64,000 bases of DNA, from assembly GCF_900460315.1 (NCBI RefSeq), contig NZ_UHIO01000001.1:1765501-1829500 (forward strand). The letters run 5' to 3'. Under the pieces are notes generated by a model that saw only the letters and a list, made by a program, of their open reading frames with translations, searched no databases and was not told the origin of the DNA. Positions 52,601 through 60,316 of this stretch are shown here, one piece after another. How positions within the stretch are numbered: position 1 is the stretch's first letter; each line of letters starts with the position of its first letter. The position numbers were made by a program, and so were the translations under genes. Source of the DNA: Veillonella criceti (lineage in GTDB: Bacteria; Bacillota; Negativicutes; Veillonellales; Veillonellaceae).

Positions 52601-54362
52601 GGAAGCTGGGGATGTTAAAGTTGGTTTCCACGAAGGTAACTTAACCACTGTAAGCGGAAATCCAGTTAAAGCTGGTCAATATGTAACCGGTCTAAGCAAT
52701 ATAGATTGGGATATTAAGAATCCAGACATTGTATCTGGACGAGCCGCTACTGAAAATCAATTAAAGACTGTATCTGATGCAATCAAAGGTGTTATAGATG
52801 GCACTGGTGAAAATGCAACTGGCGGTTTTGGCTTAACTGGGGACGATGGCAAAGAACTTAAACAAGACCTTGGCAAAACGATTAAAGTGGTAGGTGGTAT
52901 TACATCAAGTGATACAGCGGAAAGTGATGCAAGTGGTGTTTCCAACATTACAACTAGAGTTAATGGTTCTGCGTTAGAGATTAGCTTAAACAAGGATGTT
53001 CTCTTAGGTTCTGAAGGTTCTGTTACAGCTGGTGAGACATTTATTGATAAAGCAGGCGTTGATACGAATAAAGTAAACACTGGTGAAGTTGCTATTAAAG
53101 AGTCTGATATCAAAATTACTAAAGATGGTATGAATGCAGGCAATAAACAGATTACTAATCTTGCAAGTGGCGCTACTGGCAAAGATGAAAATGATAAACC
53201 GGTATATGGTAATGATACTAATGCCGCTAATATTGGTGATGTTAAAGAGCTTGTAGGGCAGGTTGATAAAAAAATTGCCGGTGGACGTGGTTTTGCTGGT
53301 GACAGTGGAATGACTACGGTTGGTCTTGGTCAAAACTTAGTTGTTAAAGGTGGCATTGCTGATGAAGCTAAATTGGCTGATAATAACATTGGTATTATCG
53401 CTAAAGATGGTTCTTTAAATGTTAAATTAGCTAAAGATTTAACAAATCTTAACAGTGTAACCATTGGAGATAAAGAGGGTGATCATACAAGTATCACTTC
53501 TGATGGTATTGCTATCTCTGGTGGCCCAACGTTTACTCGTAATCAGATTGATGCAGCTGATAATAAGATTACTGGTGTAGCTAAAGGGGATATTAATGAA
53601 AAATCTACGGATGCTATTAATGGTGGTCAGTTGTTTGAGGAATTAGGAAAACGTGATCAGGCTATCGATGGTTTAGGTGGCGCTGTGAATAAGCTTGGTA
53701 ATCAAATTAATCGTGTTGGTGCTGGGGCAGCGGCTTTAGCAGCATTACATCCGCTTGATTTTGATCCGGATGATAAATGGGATGTAGCAGCTGGTTATGG
53801 ACATTATAAAGGCGCTAATGCAGCCGCTATTGGGGCCTACTATCGTCCAAATGAAGATACGATGGTTAGCCTTGGTGGTAGCATCGGCGGTGGTGAAAAT
53901 ATGGTTAACGTTGGCGTAAGTTTAAAATTAGGTCAAGGTAACAATGTATCCCGTGGTCGTGTAGCGATGGCTAAAGAAATGAAAGACATGCGTAAAGAAA
54001 TTGAAGATTTACGTAGTGCGTTAGTGGCCGTATCTGAAGGTCGTCGTTTAGATCCAACCAAAACTAAGTTATTCCCAGATATTCCTAAGAATCATTGGGC
54101 ATACAATGAATTAGCTATTTTAGCAGGTAATGACATTGTAATTGGCTATCCAGATGGTAATTTTGATGGCAATCGAATGATGACTCGTTATGAATTTGCT
54201 ATGATAATTTATCGTGAAATGATGCGTGGCGCTCAGATTAGTGATCGTTTATTTGATGAATTTGAACTTGAATTAGAACGAATTCGTGTTGATGTAATCG
54301 CTAAAGATAAAGATGGTAATCCAACTATTGAACGTGTACGTGTTATTCCTGGTCGTGGTTAA
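46638..54362 (+). CDS. Second trimeric autotransporter adhesin with collagen-like blocks and SLH domain (2574 aa)
   Basis: Same plan as its upstream neighbour at half the length. ESPR and signal peptide with cleavage near residue 54 (VYA|AED); YadA-like head with SIAIG repeats to about 300; neck ITNVAAGEYNTDAVNVAQLK near 360. The stalk has four collagen-like blocks, including GKDGEDGVPGSEGHIGLTG types, in modules of about 1.17 kb. The YadA barrel lies near 2355-2440, then a coiled coil, an SLH domain (LFPDIPKNHWAYNELAILAG, about 2480-2525) and the same ERVRVIPGRG tail. GGAGGG lies upstream of the ATG, and it has its own promoter and terminator. The pair arose by duplication with stalk divergence. 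Confidence 0.93.
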   Translation: MNKVYKVIWSRTKGCYVVASEFAKRHTKSSATSVSRVALASLLVAGVLTSSVYAAEDNIVVADGKVGIGYTTSANGNQSIAIGSEATARTKSSIAIGEKATVGPVATNSIAIGGVVDSTGVGNTVNSAESIALGVGNIINSYQGETQGTSNLNRENIAIGKNNIMREHGEQVNNPVFGNVVMGTNNVMYGQQSVAIGYKTTVSNTSSVAIGHNTEALRANTIAIGQAHAKSTQSIAIGMSSTVEPGSGDGIALGASARVEQGAVESIAIGPSARAQGKNGTALGSYAFTYADNGVAIGTASQAVRSGGTSIGYDPMTGKRAAITGDNPTWKGTHGAVSVGGTTQEFVGLDENNTPQYKRTYITRQITNVAAGEYNTDAVNVAQLKRVDLKTTADVMNPANPSGGGVILNSERLKLTGGATGEVAANNIKTTITSDRTEVKIELAKDVNLTESGSVSFGAPQVETKGQSTTPVTGLNKDGLTIVGTTTDKDGTTQALTTTKIGADKIVVNGQEGKDGNPATGVVIGKQDVTPSIKQADGITKPGEAQTGNYVTGLDNTKWNPEEKGIVESRAATEGQLKDAVDGIVDGTGENATGGFGLTADNQVDGKPVEVRQDLGKTIQIAGDGQNISTTADPTSGKITVGLTNDLSIGGPAGKDGKDGVDGKIGVKGKDGLAGVSINGADGSIGLTGPKGADGKAGVSITIKGEKGQPGVEGVTGQNGKDGLTRIVYEDEAGTPHQVATLEDGQKYAGDNGQSDATKVINKKLNEQLDIIGGADSTKLTDNNIGVNNVGGKLKIQLAKDINLGEAGSVRFVPESAPLDENGQPTVPVTGLDKNGLTIAGTTTDKDGTTQVPTTTTIGADKIVVNGQDGQDGKPGTGVVIGKQGVTPSIEQADGTIKPGETQTGNYVTGLDNTEWNPEEKGIVESRAATEGQLKDAVDGIAKGTGENATGGFGLTADNQVDGKPVEVRQDLGKTIQIAGDGQNISTTADPTSGKITVGLTNDLSIGGPAGKDGKDGINGSIGVNGADGKSGVGINGKDGISIKGADGKNGVTIYAKDGKDGEDGVPGSEGHIGLTGAPGKDGQPGSSADIHVIRGAAGVDGVTGQNGKDGLTRIVYEDEAGTTHQVATLEDGQKYAGDNGQGVGNEANIIKKHLNEQLDIIGGADSTKLTDKNIGVNNVDGKLKVQLAKDVNLGEVGSVRFMPENTPLDKNGQATVPVTGLDKDGLTIAGTTTDKDGTTQVPTTTKIGADKIVVNGQEGKDGNPGTGVVIGKQGVTPSIEQADGTTKLGEAQTGNYVTGLDNTKWTPSEGIVESRAATEGQLKDAVDGIAKGTGENATGGFGLTADNQVDGKPVEVRQDLGKTIQIAGDGQNISTTADPTSGKITVGLTNDLSIGGPAGKDGQNGKDGVDGKIGVNGADGKSGVGIDGKNGISIKGADGKNGITIYAKDGKDGEDGVPGSEGHIGLTGAPGKDGQPGSSADIHVIRGAAGVDGVTGQNGKDGLTRIVYEDEAGTPHQVATLEDGQKYAGDNGQGVGNEGNIIKKHLNEQLDIVGGADSAKLTDKNIGVNNVDGKLKVQLAKDINLGEAGSVRFMPENTPLDEKGQPTAPVTGLNKDGLIVVGTTAGEDGTTQVPTTTKIGADKIVVNGQEGKDGNPATGVVIGKQDVTPSIKQADGTTKPGEAQTGNYVTGLDNTKWNPEEKGIVESRAATEGQLKDAVDGIAKGTGENAIGGFGLTADNQVDGKPVEVRQDLGKTIQIAGDGQNIFTTADPTSGKITIGLTNDLSIGGPAGKDGQAGQDGKDGINGNIGVNGADGKSGVGINGKDGISIKGADGKNGVTIYAKDGKDGEDGVPGSEGHIGLTGAPGKDGQPGSSADIHVIRGAAGVDGVTGQNGKDGLTRIVYEDEAGTTHQVATLEDGQKYAGDNGQGVGNEANIIKKHLNEQLDIIGGADSTKLTDKNIGVNNVDGKLKVQLAQNIDLGAKGSLEAGDVKVGFHEGNLTTVSGNPVKAGQYVTGLSNIDWDIKNPDIVSGRAATENQLKTVSDAIKGVIDGTGENATGGFGLTGDDGKELKQDLGKTIKVVGGITSSDTAESDASGVSNITTRVNGSALEISLNKDVLLGSEGSVTAGETFIDKAGVDTNKVNTGEVAIKESDIKITKDGMNAGNKQITNLASGATGKDENDKPVYGNDTNAANIGDVKELVGQVDKKIAGGRGFAGDSGMTTVGLGQNLVVKGGIADEAKLADNNIGIIAKDGSLNVKLAKDLTNLNSVTIGDKEGDHTSITSDGIAISGGPTFTRNQIDAADNKITGVAKGDINEKSTDAINGGQLFEELGKRDQAIDGLGGAVNKLGNQINRVGAGAAALAALHPLDFDPDDKWDVAAGYGHYKGANAAAIGAYYRPNEDTMVSLGGSIGGGENMVNVGVSLKLGQGNNVSRGRVAMAKEMKDMRKEIEDLRSALVAVSEGRRLDPTKTKLFPDIPKNHWAYNELAILAGNDIVIGYPDGNFDGNRMMTRYEFAMIIYREMMRGAQISDRLFDEFELELERIRVDVIAKDKDGNPTIERVRVIPGRG
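48035..52640 (+). repeat. Four modules of about 1.17 kb in the second adhesin
   Basis: Modules begin near 48035, 49120, 50270 and 51450. Each carries a GLTIxGTTTDKDGTTQ segment, a neck-like AATEGQLKDAVDG segment, a VRQDLGKTIQIAGDGQNI segment and a collagen-like block. The last three are the most alike. Confidence 0.85.
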
Positions 54363-54375
54363 TAGGAAATTATAA

Positions 54376-54419
54376 AAAGAGGCTGTAGCCTAGCGTTTGC
54401 TAAGCTACAGCCTTTTTAG
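54376..54419. terminator. Terminator between the second adhesin and the lipid kinase gene
   Basis: AAAAAGAGGCTGTAGC pairs with GCTACAGCCTTTTT (10-bp GC-containing stem), with A- and T-runs on both sides, between convergent genes. Confidence 0.85.
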
Positions 54420-54443
54420 TTCATTAAGGGGATAGGATAAATA

Positions 54444-55346
54444 TTATTTTTTCTTTTTATCAGGTACATAGACTTGTAAAAAGCCTGGTAATACTTCTAA
54501 GTCAACAGGCATAAGTGGACCTTTGTTGCCATCCATATTAGTAGGCAATTCGATATCGTCTAATAATGTGATGTTGGCTTTTCGGACTTTTAAAATCGTT
54601 ACGTATTTTGATGTGTAAATAGAACCACGTAAAATTAATGGTAATATACGAAGCACATCCATAATAAAATATTCTCGGAAAATGATAATCCGCATATATC
54701 CATCATCTACGGAAGCTACAGGCATAAATTTTTCAAAACTAGAAACTACGTTAGTTAATAAAGCGATAACTAATGGCGATCGAATGGTAAAGTCGTGATC
54801 TTCCGTTTTAATATGAAAACTATAGTCTTTGGTTGTGAAAAGGGCCTGACCACCTTTTACGAAATAGGCTAAAGGACCTAGTAATTGTTTTTCTTTAGGT
54901 GTTACTTCTTCGACGACCTTTGGAATTACACCAGCGGCAATATTATTACAAAAATATTGATCGTTACAGCGACCAATATCTACATGGCGAATTTTACTAT
55001 GTTTTAAAGCCCGTATAGCAGCCAGTGGCTCTAAAGGAATACCAAGTGCTCTAGACATGTCATTGACCGTGCCTACAGGGACAAATCCGAATTTAGATGT
55101 GCCACCACCTTGGGCAATGCCATTAACCGTTTCATTGATGGTACCGTCACCACCCATACAAAATACGGAATGAAAGCCGTTTTCTGTAGCCTCTTTTGCA
55201 AAACGAGTTGCATCTCCCGCTTTGGTTGTAAATTTTACTTCCATATGTTCAAAAAGGGTGCTTAGTTGCCATTGTAATTCCATGGCGTATTGTGTTGCAC
55301 GACCTCCACCCGAGACGGGATTGATAATAATTAAACAGCGACTCAT
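54444..55346 (-). CDS. YegS/DagK-family lipid (diacylglycerol) kinase
   Basis: A 300-residue kinase with the catalytic-domain signature GGDGTINETVNGI (Gly65 onwards) and the N-terminal NPVSGGGRA motif of the DAGK_cat fold. It phosphorylates diacylglycerol or a related lipid at the inner membrane. The C-terminal half forms the lipid-binding beta sandwich (LPTNMDGN near 275). Convergent with the second adhesin. The roughly 300-base gap to the GntR gene is AT-rich with TATA-rich symmetric stretches and no gene. Confidence 0.88.
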   Translation of the reverse strand: MSRCLIIINPVSGGGRATQYAMELQWQLSTLFEHMEVKFTTKAGDATRFAKEATENGFHSVFCMGGDGTINETVNGIAQGGGTSKFGFVPVGTVNDMSRALGIPLEPLAAIRALKHSKIRHVDIGRCNDQYFCNNIAAGVIPKVVEEVTPKEKQLLGPLAYFVKGGQALFTTKDYSFHIKTEDHDFTIRSPLVIALLTNVVSSFEKFMPVASVDDGYMRIIIFREYFIMDVLRILPLILRGSIYTSKYVTILKVRKANITLLDDIELPTNMDGNKGPLMPVDLEVLPGFLQVYVPDKKKK

Positions 55347-55644
55347 GTATATGTTCTCCCGTGTGTATTTTAAGTTGACTCATTCTATCTATTATCTATA
55401 TAATTAAAGTAATGCAGTCTGTAGAATTTTATGCGAGTATGCAAGATTTGATTTCTAAGACAAATATTATACATAATATTTAAATTATAATATATATTAT
55501 GTATATATTATAGTATACTAAAGATTGGCTGTCATTAGAAAGAGTGACATGTAAGATATACATACTTTTATTTTATACCTAAGGTTAGTGTTATTACTAG
55601 CATACGGTTACTATCCCTTCTATCATTGAAAGTTGAGGTCCATT

Positions 55645-56340
55645 ATGGGTAAGCAAGAAGAATATCATCTTAATGCGATTGATTCTATTGGTCGTTTACC
55701 ATTGAGTGAGCAAGTGTATGTAACATTAAAGCAAGCGATTTTAACAGGCGCTTTGAAGCCACAAGTTAAATTGAATGAAGTAAAAATTGCAGAGCAGTTG
55801 AATGTAAGTGCTACTCCTGTTCGTGAAGCCTTTCGTAAATTAGCTAAAGATAATTTAGTGGTTATTAAGCCTTGGAAAGGTGTTACGGTAAAAGGCTATA
55901 CGCCAGAAGAGATTATTGGCATGTATCAGTGCCGTGAAGTGATGGAAGGATTAGGGGCTCGTTTATGTGCTGAAGTTTGTACAGAAGAGCAGATTGAAGA
56001 ATTACAGAGCCTTTGTGACGCGGGGGCTGCTACGACTGATGCCGAAGAACGAGTACAGATTAATAGTCGTTTTCATACATTAATTTCTTTTTTCTCACAG
56101 AATGAGCGCGTGATGGACTATTTAGGTGAGTTCCGTGAAATGGTCAATCGTGATATGTATATTAGTACGATGGATCAGGCCCGGACAGATTCTTGTAATC
56201 AAGAACATGCTGAAATTATGGATGCTATTCGAAATCATAATCCTGAAGCAGCGGAACAAGCTATGCGCAATCATATTCGGAATGCTTTTGTATTTAAGAA
56301 GGCACATGCTGATTTACGAGCTAAAAAATTTGGCGTGTAA
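55645..56340 (+). CDS. GntR-family regulator, FadR/FCD subgroup
   Basis: A 231-residue regulator with an N-terminal winged helix (LNEVKIAEQLNVSATPVREAFRKL, about 46-69) and an all-helical FCD ligand domain (about 90-220) that keeps metal-binding-type Asp/His residues. The effector is unknown, possibly an organic acid. The start is ATG 55645 with TTGAGGT upstream, rather than the TTG at 55633, which overlaps it. The target may be the neighbouring genes, but this is not shown. Confidence 0.88.
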   Translation: MGKQEEYHLNAIDSIGRLPLSEQVYVTLKQAILTGALKPQVKLNEVKIAEQLNVSATPVREAFRKLAKDNLVVIKPWKGVTVKGYTPEEIIGMYQCREVMEGLGARLCAEVCTEEQIEELQSLCDAGAATTDAEERVQINSRFHTLISFFSQNERVMDYLGEFREMVNRDMYISTMDQARTDSCNQEHAEIMDAIRNHNPEAAEQAMRNHIRNAFVFKKAHADLRAKKFGV

Positions 56341-56458
56341 GAGGTTCCTTGTGTAAAGGGATGAAGTTGGAAATGAGTATGTTATAAGGAAAGTGTGTGC
56401 TGAAAAGACATAATGGCAGAGTTTTGCATGAAAAAATGCAAAATTTGCATAAGACCTG

Positions 56459-56487
56459 TTTACATTTTCCTTACAGTTTGCTATAAT
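56459..56487 (+). promoter_or_regulatory. Strong promoter of the 56.5-kb small RNA
   Basis: TTTACA (56459-56464), exactly 17 bases, TATAAT (56482-56487). This is one of the best sigma-A promoters in the window, yet no ORF follows before a terminator. Confidence 0.75.
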
Positions 56488-56493
56488 CATTTC

Positions 56494-56626
56494 AGGATGT
56501 GACCACAGAGTCATATCTCGGGGCACCCCCCAAAGCCCCTAAACATTTGAATGTGATTCAAATGTTCTCTCTCTCTTTTTTCTCAAGCACAAAAGCCTCG
56601 GCAGAAGCCGAGGCTTTTGTGCGTTT
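56494..56626 (+). ncRNA. Candidate small regulatory RNA of about 130 nt
   Basis: Between a strong promoter and a strong terminator lie three hairpins: GATGTGAC/GTCATATC, GGGGC-ACCCCCCAAA-GCCCC and ACATTTGAA/TTCAAATGT. A pyrimidine stretch TCTCTCTCTTTTTTCTC follows. No ORF with a ribosome binding site is present. C-rich loops and CU-rich single strands are typical of small RNAs that pair with Shine-Dalgarno sequences in Firmicutes. It could alternatively be a riboswitch-type leader for the molybdopterin-binding gene that starts 96 nt beyond its end. Confidence 0.6.
56587..56626. terminator. Perfect 16-bp stem terminator of the small RNA
   Basis: GCACAAAAGCCTCGGC-AGAA-GCCGAGGCTTTTGTGC, followed by GTTTTA. 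The inner AAAAGCC/GGCTTTT part makes it efficient. Confidence 0.88.
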
Positions 56627-56721
56627 TAGTAACAATAAATATGAAATACAGTAATACACTTAAAATGTACATTGTAAATGTACATCAATCTTTTGTATAA
56701 ATGGAGTTGTAGGAGGTCAGG

Positions 56722-57711
56722 ATGAAACGAGTTTCTGTAGCAGAGGCCGTAGGTCAAGTATTGGCTCATGATATTGCACGTATTGTTATTGGTGAAGTGA
56801 AAGATACCCCGTTTCGCCGTGGTCATGTAATAAGTTCTGAAGATATAGAGTTATTATTAACGTTAGGTAAAGAACATGTCTTTGTACAAGAAGCGGGCGA
56901 TGAAGAGGCTTTTGCCCATAAATTGCATGAAGAAGATGTCGCACTCGGCTTATATGAAGTATGTGCCCATGAAAGTTTATATGCTTCTGAAATCCGTGAA
57001 GGTAAAATCGAAGCCTTGGCTGCTTGGGACGGTATGCTCAGTATTGATGTTAATCGTTTGAACATGATTAATAGTATTGGTGAATTGACGATTGTCACAA
57101 AGTATAATCATCAAGCTGTGCGTAAAGGGGATAAAGTAGCGGGTATGCGTTGTATTCCTTTATGGCTTGAAGGGGTACAGTTAGAGCAAGCACGAAGGAT
57201 TGGACAAGGGGCACCACTTATGCAGATTAAACCATTTGTGCGTAAGCGTATAGGTTTAGTTACTACTGGTTCGGAGGTAGCTAAGGGACGAATCAAAGAT
57301 GCATTTCGCCCACGTATTGAAGAACGGGCGGCTTCTTTTGGGATGACGGTTATTGCGCAAGAAATTGTCACTGATGATACAGAAGCGATTATGAAGGCCA
57401 TTGAAACGGTAAAGCAGGCTGGTGCTGATATTATATTTTGTACTGGTGGCATGAGTGTTGATCCTGATGATTTAACGCCTGGTGCGATCGCACGAAGTGC
57501 AGCTCAAGTGGTAACATATGGTTTGCCGGTATTGCCTGGTTCCATGGTTTGTATTGCCTATATGGCTGATGGAACTCCGCTTATTGGTTTACCTGGTGGC
57601 GTATTATTTAGTCAACCGACAGCATTTGATATATTGTTACCGCGATTAGCCGCTGATGATCCAATTACCAAAGCTGATTGTGTAGCCTTAGGACATGGTG
57701 GTTTACAATAA
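56722..57711 (+). CDS. Molybdopterin-binding (MoCF domain) protein
   Basis: A 329-residue protein. The N-terminal part resembles a MoeA-like start (VAEAVGQVLAHDIARI), and a MoCF_biosynth domain follows at about 172-310 with VTTGSEV, DDTEAIMKAI and FCTGGMSVDPDD motifs, as in MoeA, MogA and CinA. It is shorter than MoeA and lacks its full domain III/IV set, so it is a relative rather than a typical molybdenum insertase. GGAGG lies upstream. It may work with the MobA-like protein at 5096-5752. Confidence 0.8.
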   Translation: MKRVSVAEAVGQVLAHDIARIVIGEVKDTPFRRGHVISSEDIELLLTLGKEHVFVQEAGDEEAFAHKLHEEDVALGLYEVCAHESLYASEIREGKIEALAAWDGMLSIDVNRLNMINSIGELTIVTKYNHQAVRKGDKVAGMRCIPLWLEGVQLEQARRIGQGAPLMQIKPFVRKRIGLVTTGSEVAKGRIKDAFRPRIEERAASFGMTVIAQEIVTDDTEAIMKAIETVKQAGADIIFCTGGMSVDPDDLTPGAIARSAAQVVTYGLPVLPGSMVCIAYMADGTPLIGLPGGVLFSQPTAFDILLPRLAADDPITKADCVALGHGGLQ

Positions 57712-57718
57712 TGTATGT

Positions 57719-57747
57719 TTGACAGTGTTTCATAGGTAGCGTACAAT
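57719..57747 (+). promoter_or_regulatory. Promoter of the thioesterase-murI genes
   Basis: TTGACA (57719-57724), 17 bases, TACAAT (57742-57747), about 43 nt before the thioesterase ATG. Confidence 0.7.
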
Positions 57748-57789
57748 GAAGGGTGAATTATTTTATAGTAATGTGAGGTGAGATAGAAA

Positions 57790-58209
57790 ATGTTTAGCAC
57801 ATCATTGCAAGTGCGATTTTACGAAACCGATATGATGTCAGTGGCACATCACACTAATCACTTACGATGGTTTGAGCTAGGTCGTGTGGAATTTTTTAGA
57901 GCTTGTGGTATTACCTTATGGGATATGATGAACGATGGGATTGTGTTTCCGATTACAAAAGTAGCTTGCGAATACAAGGAACCAGCCCGTTTTGATGATA
58001 TATTGACAGTAGAAGTGACAGTGGCTAAAATCACACGTGCGCAGTGCGTGTTTACGTATCGAATTGTGCGGGAAGCGGATGGGGCTTTGATTGCTACTGG
58101 TGAAACGCAAAATGTATTTACGGATAAAGCAACAGGCAAGGTAGTCCGTCTAAGTGACACTTACTATGTGCCTATGATGCGGACCATGAAGGAGAGACAG
58201 AGCGTATGA
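57790..58209 (+). CDS. YbgC-type acyl-CoA thioesterase (hot-dog fold)
   Basis: A 139-residue single hot-dog domain protein of the 4HBT family. The catalytic-type Asp is Asp14 in YETDMMSVAHHTNHLRWFE, aligned with the YbgC DxDxxGVVYHxxYLRWFE signature. It hydrolyses an acyl-CoA; the chain length is unknown. It overlaps murI by 4 nt (ATGA), so the two are co-translated from the TTGACA promoter. Confidence 0.88.
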   Translation: MFSTSLQVRFYETDMMSVAHHTNHLRWFELGRVEFFRACGITLWDMMNDGIVFPITKVACEYKEPARFDDILTVEVTVAKITRAQCVFTYRIVREADGALIATGETQNVFTDKATGKVVRLSDTYYVPMMRTMKERQSV

Positions 58210-59024
58210 GTAGACTAGGACCGGCTGAGGTAAAAAAATTGCCTATCGGCGTATTTGATTCTGGTGTAGGTGGCTTGACTGTATTGTCTGTTTTACGGAC
58301 TATGTTTCCTCATGAAGATTTTGTTTATGTAGGCGATAGTGCTAATAATCCAGTAGGTAATCGGCCTAAAGCTGAAATAAGTCAGATTGCTATGAATATC
58401 GGTCATTTTTTAGCAACTGTACCTGTAAAAATGGCAGTTGTTGCTTGTAACACATTCTCTGTAGTGGCCTTAGAGGATTTACAAGCGACCTTTGATTTCC
58501 CCGTGATTGGAGTTAGTAAAGGGGTGCGGACCGCTATTGATATGAGTCAGACTCGTTCGATTGCTATTATGGCAACCAAGGCGACGATTGAGAGTCATAA
58601 ACATAAGGAAGAAGCGCAAGAATTAGATGCTTCTGTAGCCGTGTGGGAACAGGCTTGTCCTGATTTAGCGCATTTAATTGAACAGGGGCATTTGCGCGAT
58701 GAAGTGATTCATTCGTCTACCAATGCATATTTAACACCGATTATCGCGAGTGGTGCAGATACGGTAGTTTTAGGTTGTACACATTTTCCGTTTTTGACGG
58801 AATTGATGCAGGGGTTAGCTGGCCCTAAGATGCAATTTATTGATCCTTCTTATGAAACAGCTCAAGAAGTGAAAGAGGTGTTAACTGCACAACAGTTAAT
58901 GAATCCACAGACTAATCCGGGTACATTAGATATTTGTTTTACTAAAGATTTACCACTAGCGAAACGAATGATTTCGTTGTTGATTCCGCCAGAAGAATTT
59001 ACGCTTCGGCATATTACTTTATAA
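58206..59024 (+). CDS. murI: Glutamate racemase
   Basis: A 272-residue cofactor-independent racemase making D-Glu for peptidoglycan. The catalytic cysteines are visible as Cys81 (ACNTFS) and Cys191 (LGCTHFPF), with the FDSGVGGLTV N-terminal signature at 17-26. About 10 extra N-terminal residues precede the usual start. It overlaps the thioesterase gene and is followed after 11 nt by a membrane-anchored unknown. Confidence 0.95.
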   Translation: MSRLGPAEVKKLPIGVFDSGVGGLTVLSVLRTMFPHEDFVYVGDSANNPVGNRPKAEISQIAMNIGHFLATVPVKMAVVACNTFSVVALEDLQATFDFPVIGVSKGVRTAIDMSQTRSIAIMATKATIESHKHKEEAQELDASVAVWEQACPDLAHLIEQGHLRDEVIHSSTNAYLTPIIASGADTVVLGCTHFPFLTELMQGLAGPKMQFIDPSYETAQEVKEVLTAQQLMNPQTNPGTLDICFTKDLPLAKRMISLLIPPEEFTLRHITL

Positions 59025-59035
59025 GGGAGTGACAT

Positions 59036-59581
59036 ATGGATATGTATTTTTACACCTTAATTAACATAATCGTAACGATTATATTTATTGTGGCCTTGCT
59101 ATTTGTAGCATTCCGTATTTTTGCTTGGAAACAAGGGGACGAACAAATTGTGATGCTACCTAAAAAACGCACACCGTTTGAAGTAGAAGATATTAGTTTC
59201 AATCAAGTGACATTAGTATCTGATATTCCTTTTATCAATAAAGGTCGCCAGAATGGGACAATTATGGATTTATATCCTCGTCATTTATTGCCACAAGAGC
59301 AATTTGATGCAGTGCAAGTCAATTCTTGGACTACAGATGTAGCCGATGAACGTCATGATGGATATTGGAAATCTGTAATTATTGAGCCACGCAAAGGTGG
59401 TACTGTTCGATTGCGATTAATTTTAACCGCTAAAACTGGCAATATTCGCAAAGATTTAGTGGGTTTTCCTGACATGAATATTGATATTGTATATCAGGTT
59501 GTAGGTCGTAGTGATTGGCATATTTCTAAAAATCGTTTAATTTTAACTGCTGAAGAATTACAGCAGGCTATGCGGCAGTAA
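59036..59581 (+). CDS. Hypothetical membrane-anchored protein
   Basis: A 181-residue protein with one N-terminal transmembrane helix (about 8-30) and a soluble, probably beta-rich cytoplasmic or periplasmic domain. No family recognised. It lies between murI and the CofE-like gene with 11-12 nt gaps, so it belongs to the same operon. Ribosome binding site GGGAGTG. Confidence 0.75.
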   Translation: MDMYFYTLINIIVTIIFIVALLFVAFRIFAWKQGDEQIVMLPKKRTPFEVEDISFNQVTLVSDIPFINKGRQNGTIMDLYPRHLLPQEQFDAVQVNSWTTDVADERHDGYWKSVIIEPRKGGTVRLRLILTAKTGNIRKDLVGFPDMNIDIVYQVVGRSDWHISKNRLILTAEELQQAMRQ

Positions 59582-59593
59582 GAGGAGGTAACC

Positions 59594-60247
59594 ATGGCAA
59601 ATTTAGAATTAGTACCGGTTCATACTCGTATACTGACCCATCGAGATGATATTGTAGAAGCTATTATGCATTATGCAGGTGATAATATAGGGCCAGAAGA
59701 TATTGTGTGTGTCGCTGAGTCAGTAGTGGCTATTACTCAGGGGCGGATTACTCGTCCAGAAGATTTACGGCCTACTTGGCAAGCTCGTTTATTATGTCGT
59801 TTTGTACCAGCTGAAGGCTCTATGAGTTCTGTATATGGTATGCAATCGGCCATGGAATTAGATGGCAAATGGAAAGTTTTTGGGGCGTTTATTCTAGGGG
59901 CCATTGCCAAAGCATTCCGTAAGGATGGTGTATTCTATCAAATTTCAAGAGCCGCAGCGTTGACAGATGATGTAACAGGGACTATGCCACCATTTGATAA
60001 ACATATTGTATATGGTCCAAAAGATGCGGATAAGGTAGCAGAACGCATTGTACAACGCACTGGTAGTTATGGGGCTGTTGTGGCTGATGTTAATGATTTG
60101 AAACGAGCGGCTGTATTGGGCCATAGTCGTGGTATGGACCCTAAGCGCATCGCACGTATTTTGATTGATAATCCATTTGGCAATGATGACCAGATGACGC
60201 CAATCGTTATTATTAAAAATTTTGCCTCCATTTCGGAACGGCAATAA
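59594..60247 (+). CDS. CofE-like (F420-0:gamma-glutamyl ligase family) protein
   Basis: A 217-residue protein related to coenzyme F420 gamma-glutamyl ligase: it has an EDIVCVAESVVAITQGR segment and the later ADVNDLKRAAVLGHSRGMD and DNPFGNDDQMTP motifs. Organisms of this group are not known for F420, so the substrate may be another glutamylated molecule. AGAGGAGG lies upstream. It is the last gene before a terminator. Confidence 0.75.
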   Translation: MANLELVPVHTRILTHRDDIVEAIMHYAGDNIGPEDIVCVAESVVAITQGRITRPEDLRPTWQARLLCRFVPAEGSMSSVYGMQSAMELDGKWKVFGAFILGAIAKAFRKDGVFYQISRAAALTDDVTGTMPPFDKHIVYGPKDADKVAERIVQRTGSYGAVVADVNDLKRAAVLGHSRGMDPKRIARILIDNPFGNDDQMTPIVIIKNFASISERQ

Positions 60248-60251
60248 TAAA

Positions 60252-60275
60252 GGAGGCCTGAGGGCCTCTTTTTGT
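60252..60275 (+). terminator. Terminator after the CofE-like gene
   Basis: GAGGCC-TGAG-GGCCTC followed by TTTTTG, just after the stop codon. Confidence 0.8.
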
Positions 60276-60316
60276 TTCTTCAATTGGTTTTAGGGGCTTA
60301 TAGAAAGGAGAATACT

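Noticed and set aside
55480-55515. TATA-rich symmetric stretch upstream of the GntR gene as an origin or operator
   Set aside because: Low-complexity A/T sequence can look symmetric by chance; no repeated motif or partner gene supports it.
56722-57711. Calling this gene moeA outright
   Set aside because: It has the MoCF domain but is shorter than MoeA and lacks the full domain set, so only a molybdopterin-binding-domain call is supported.
59594-60247. Calling this gene cofE and inferring F420 biosynthesis
   Set aside because: No other F420 gene is visible, and family members occur in non-F420 organisms; a family-level call is safer.
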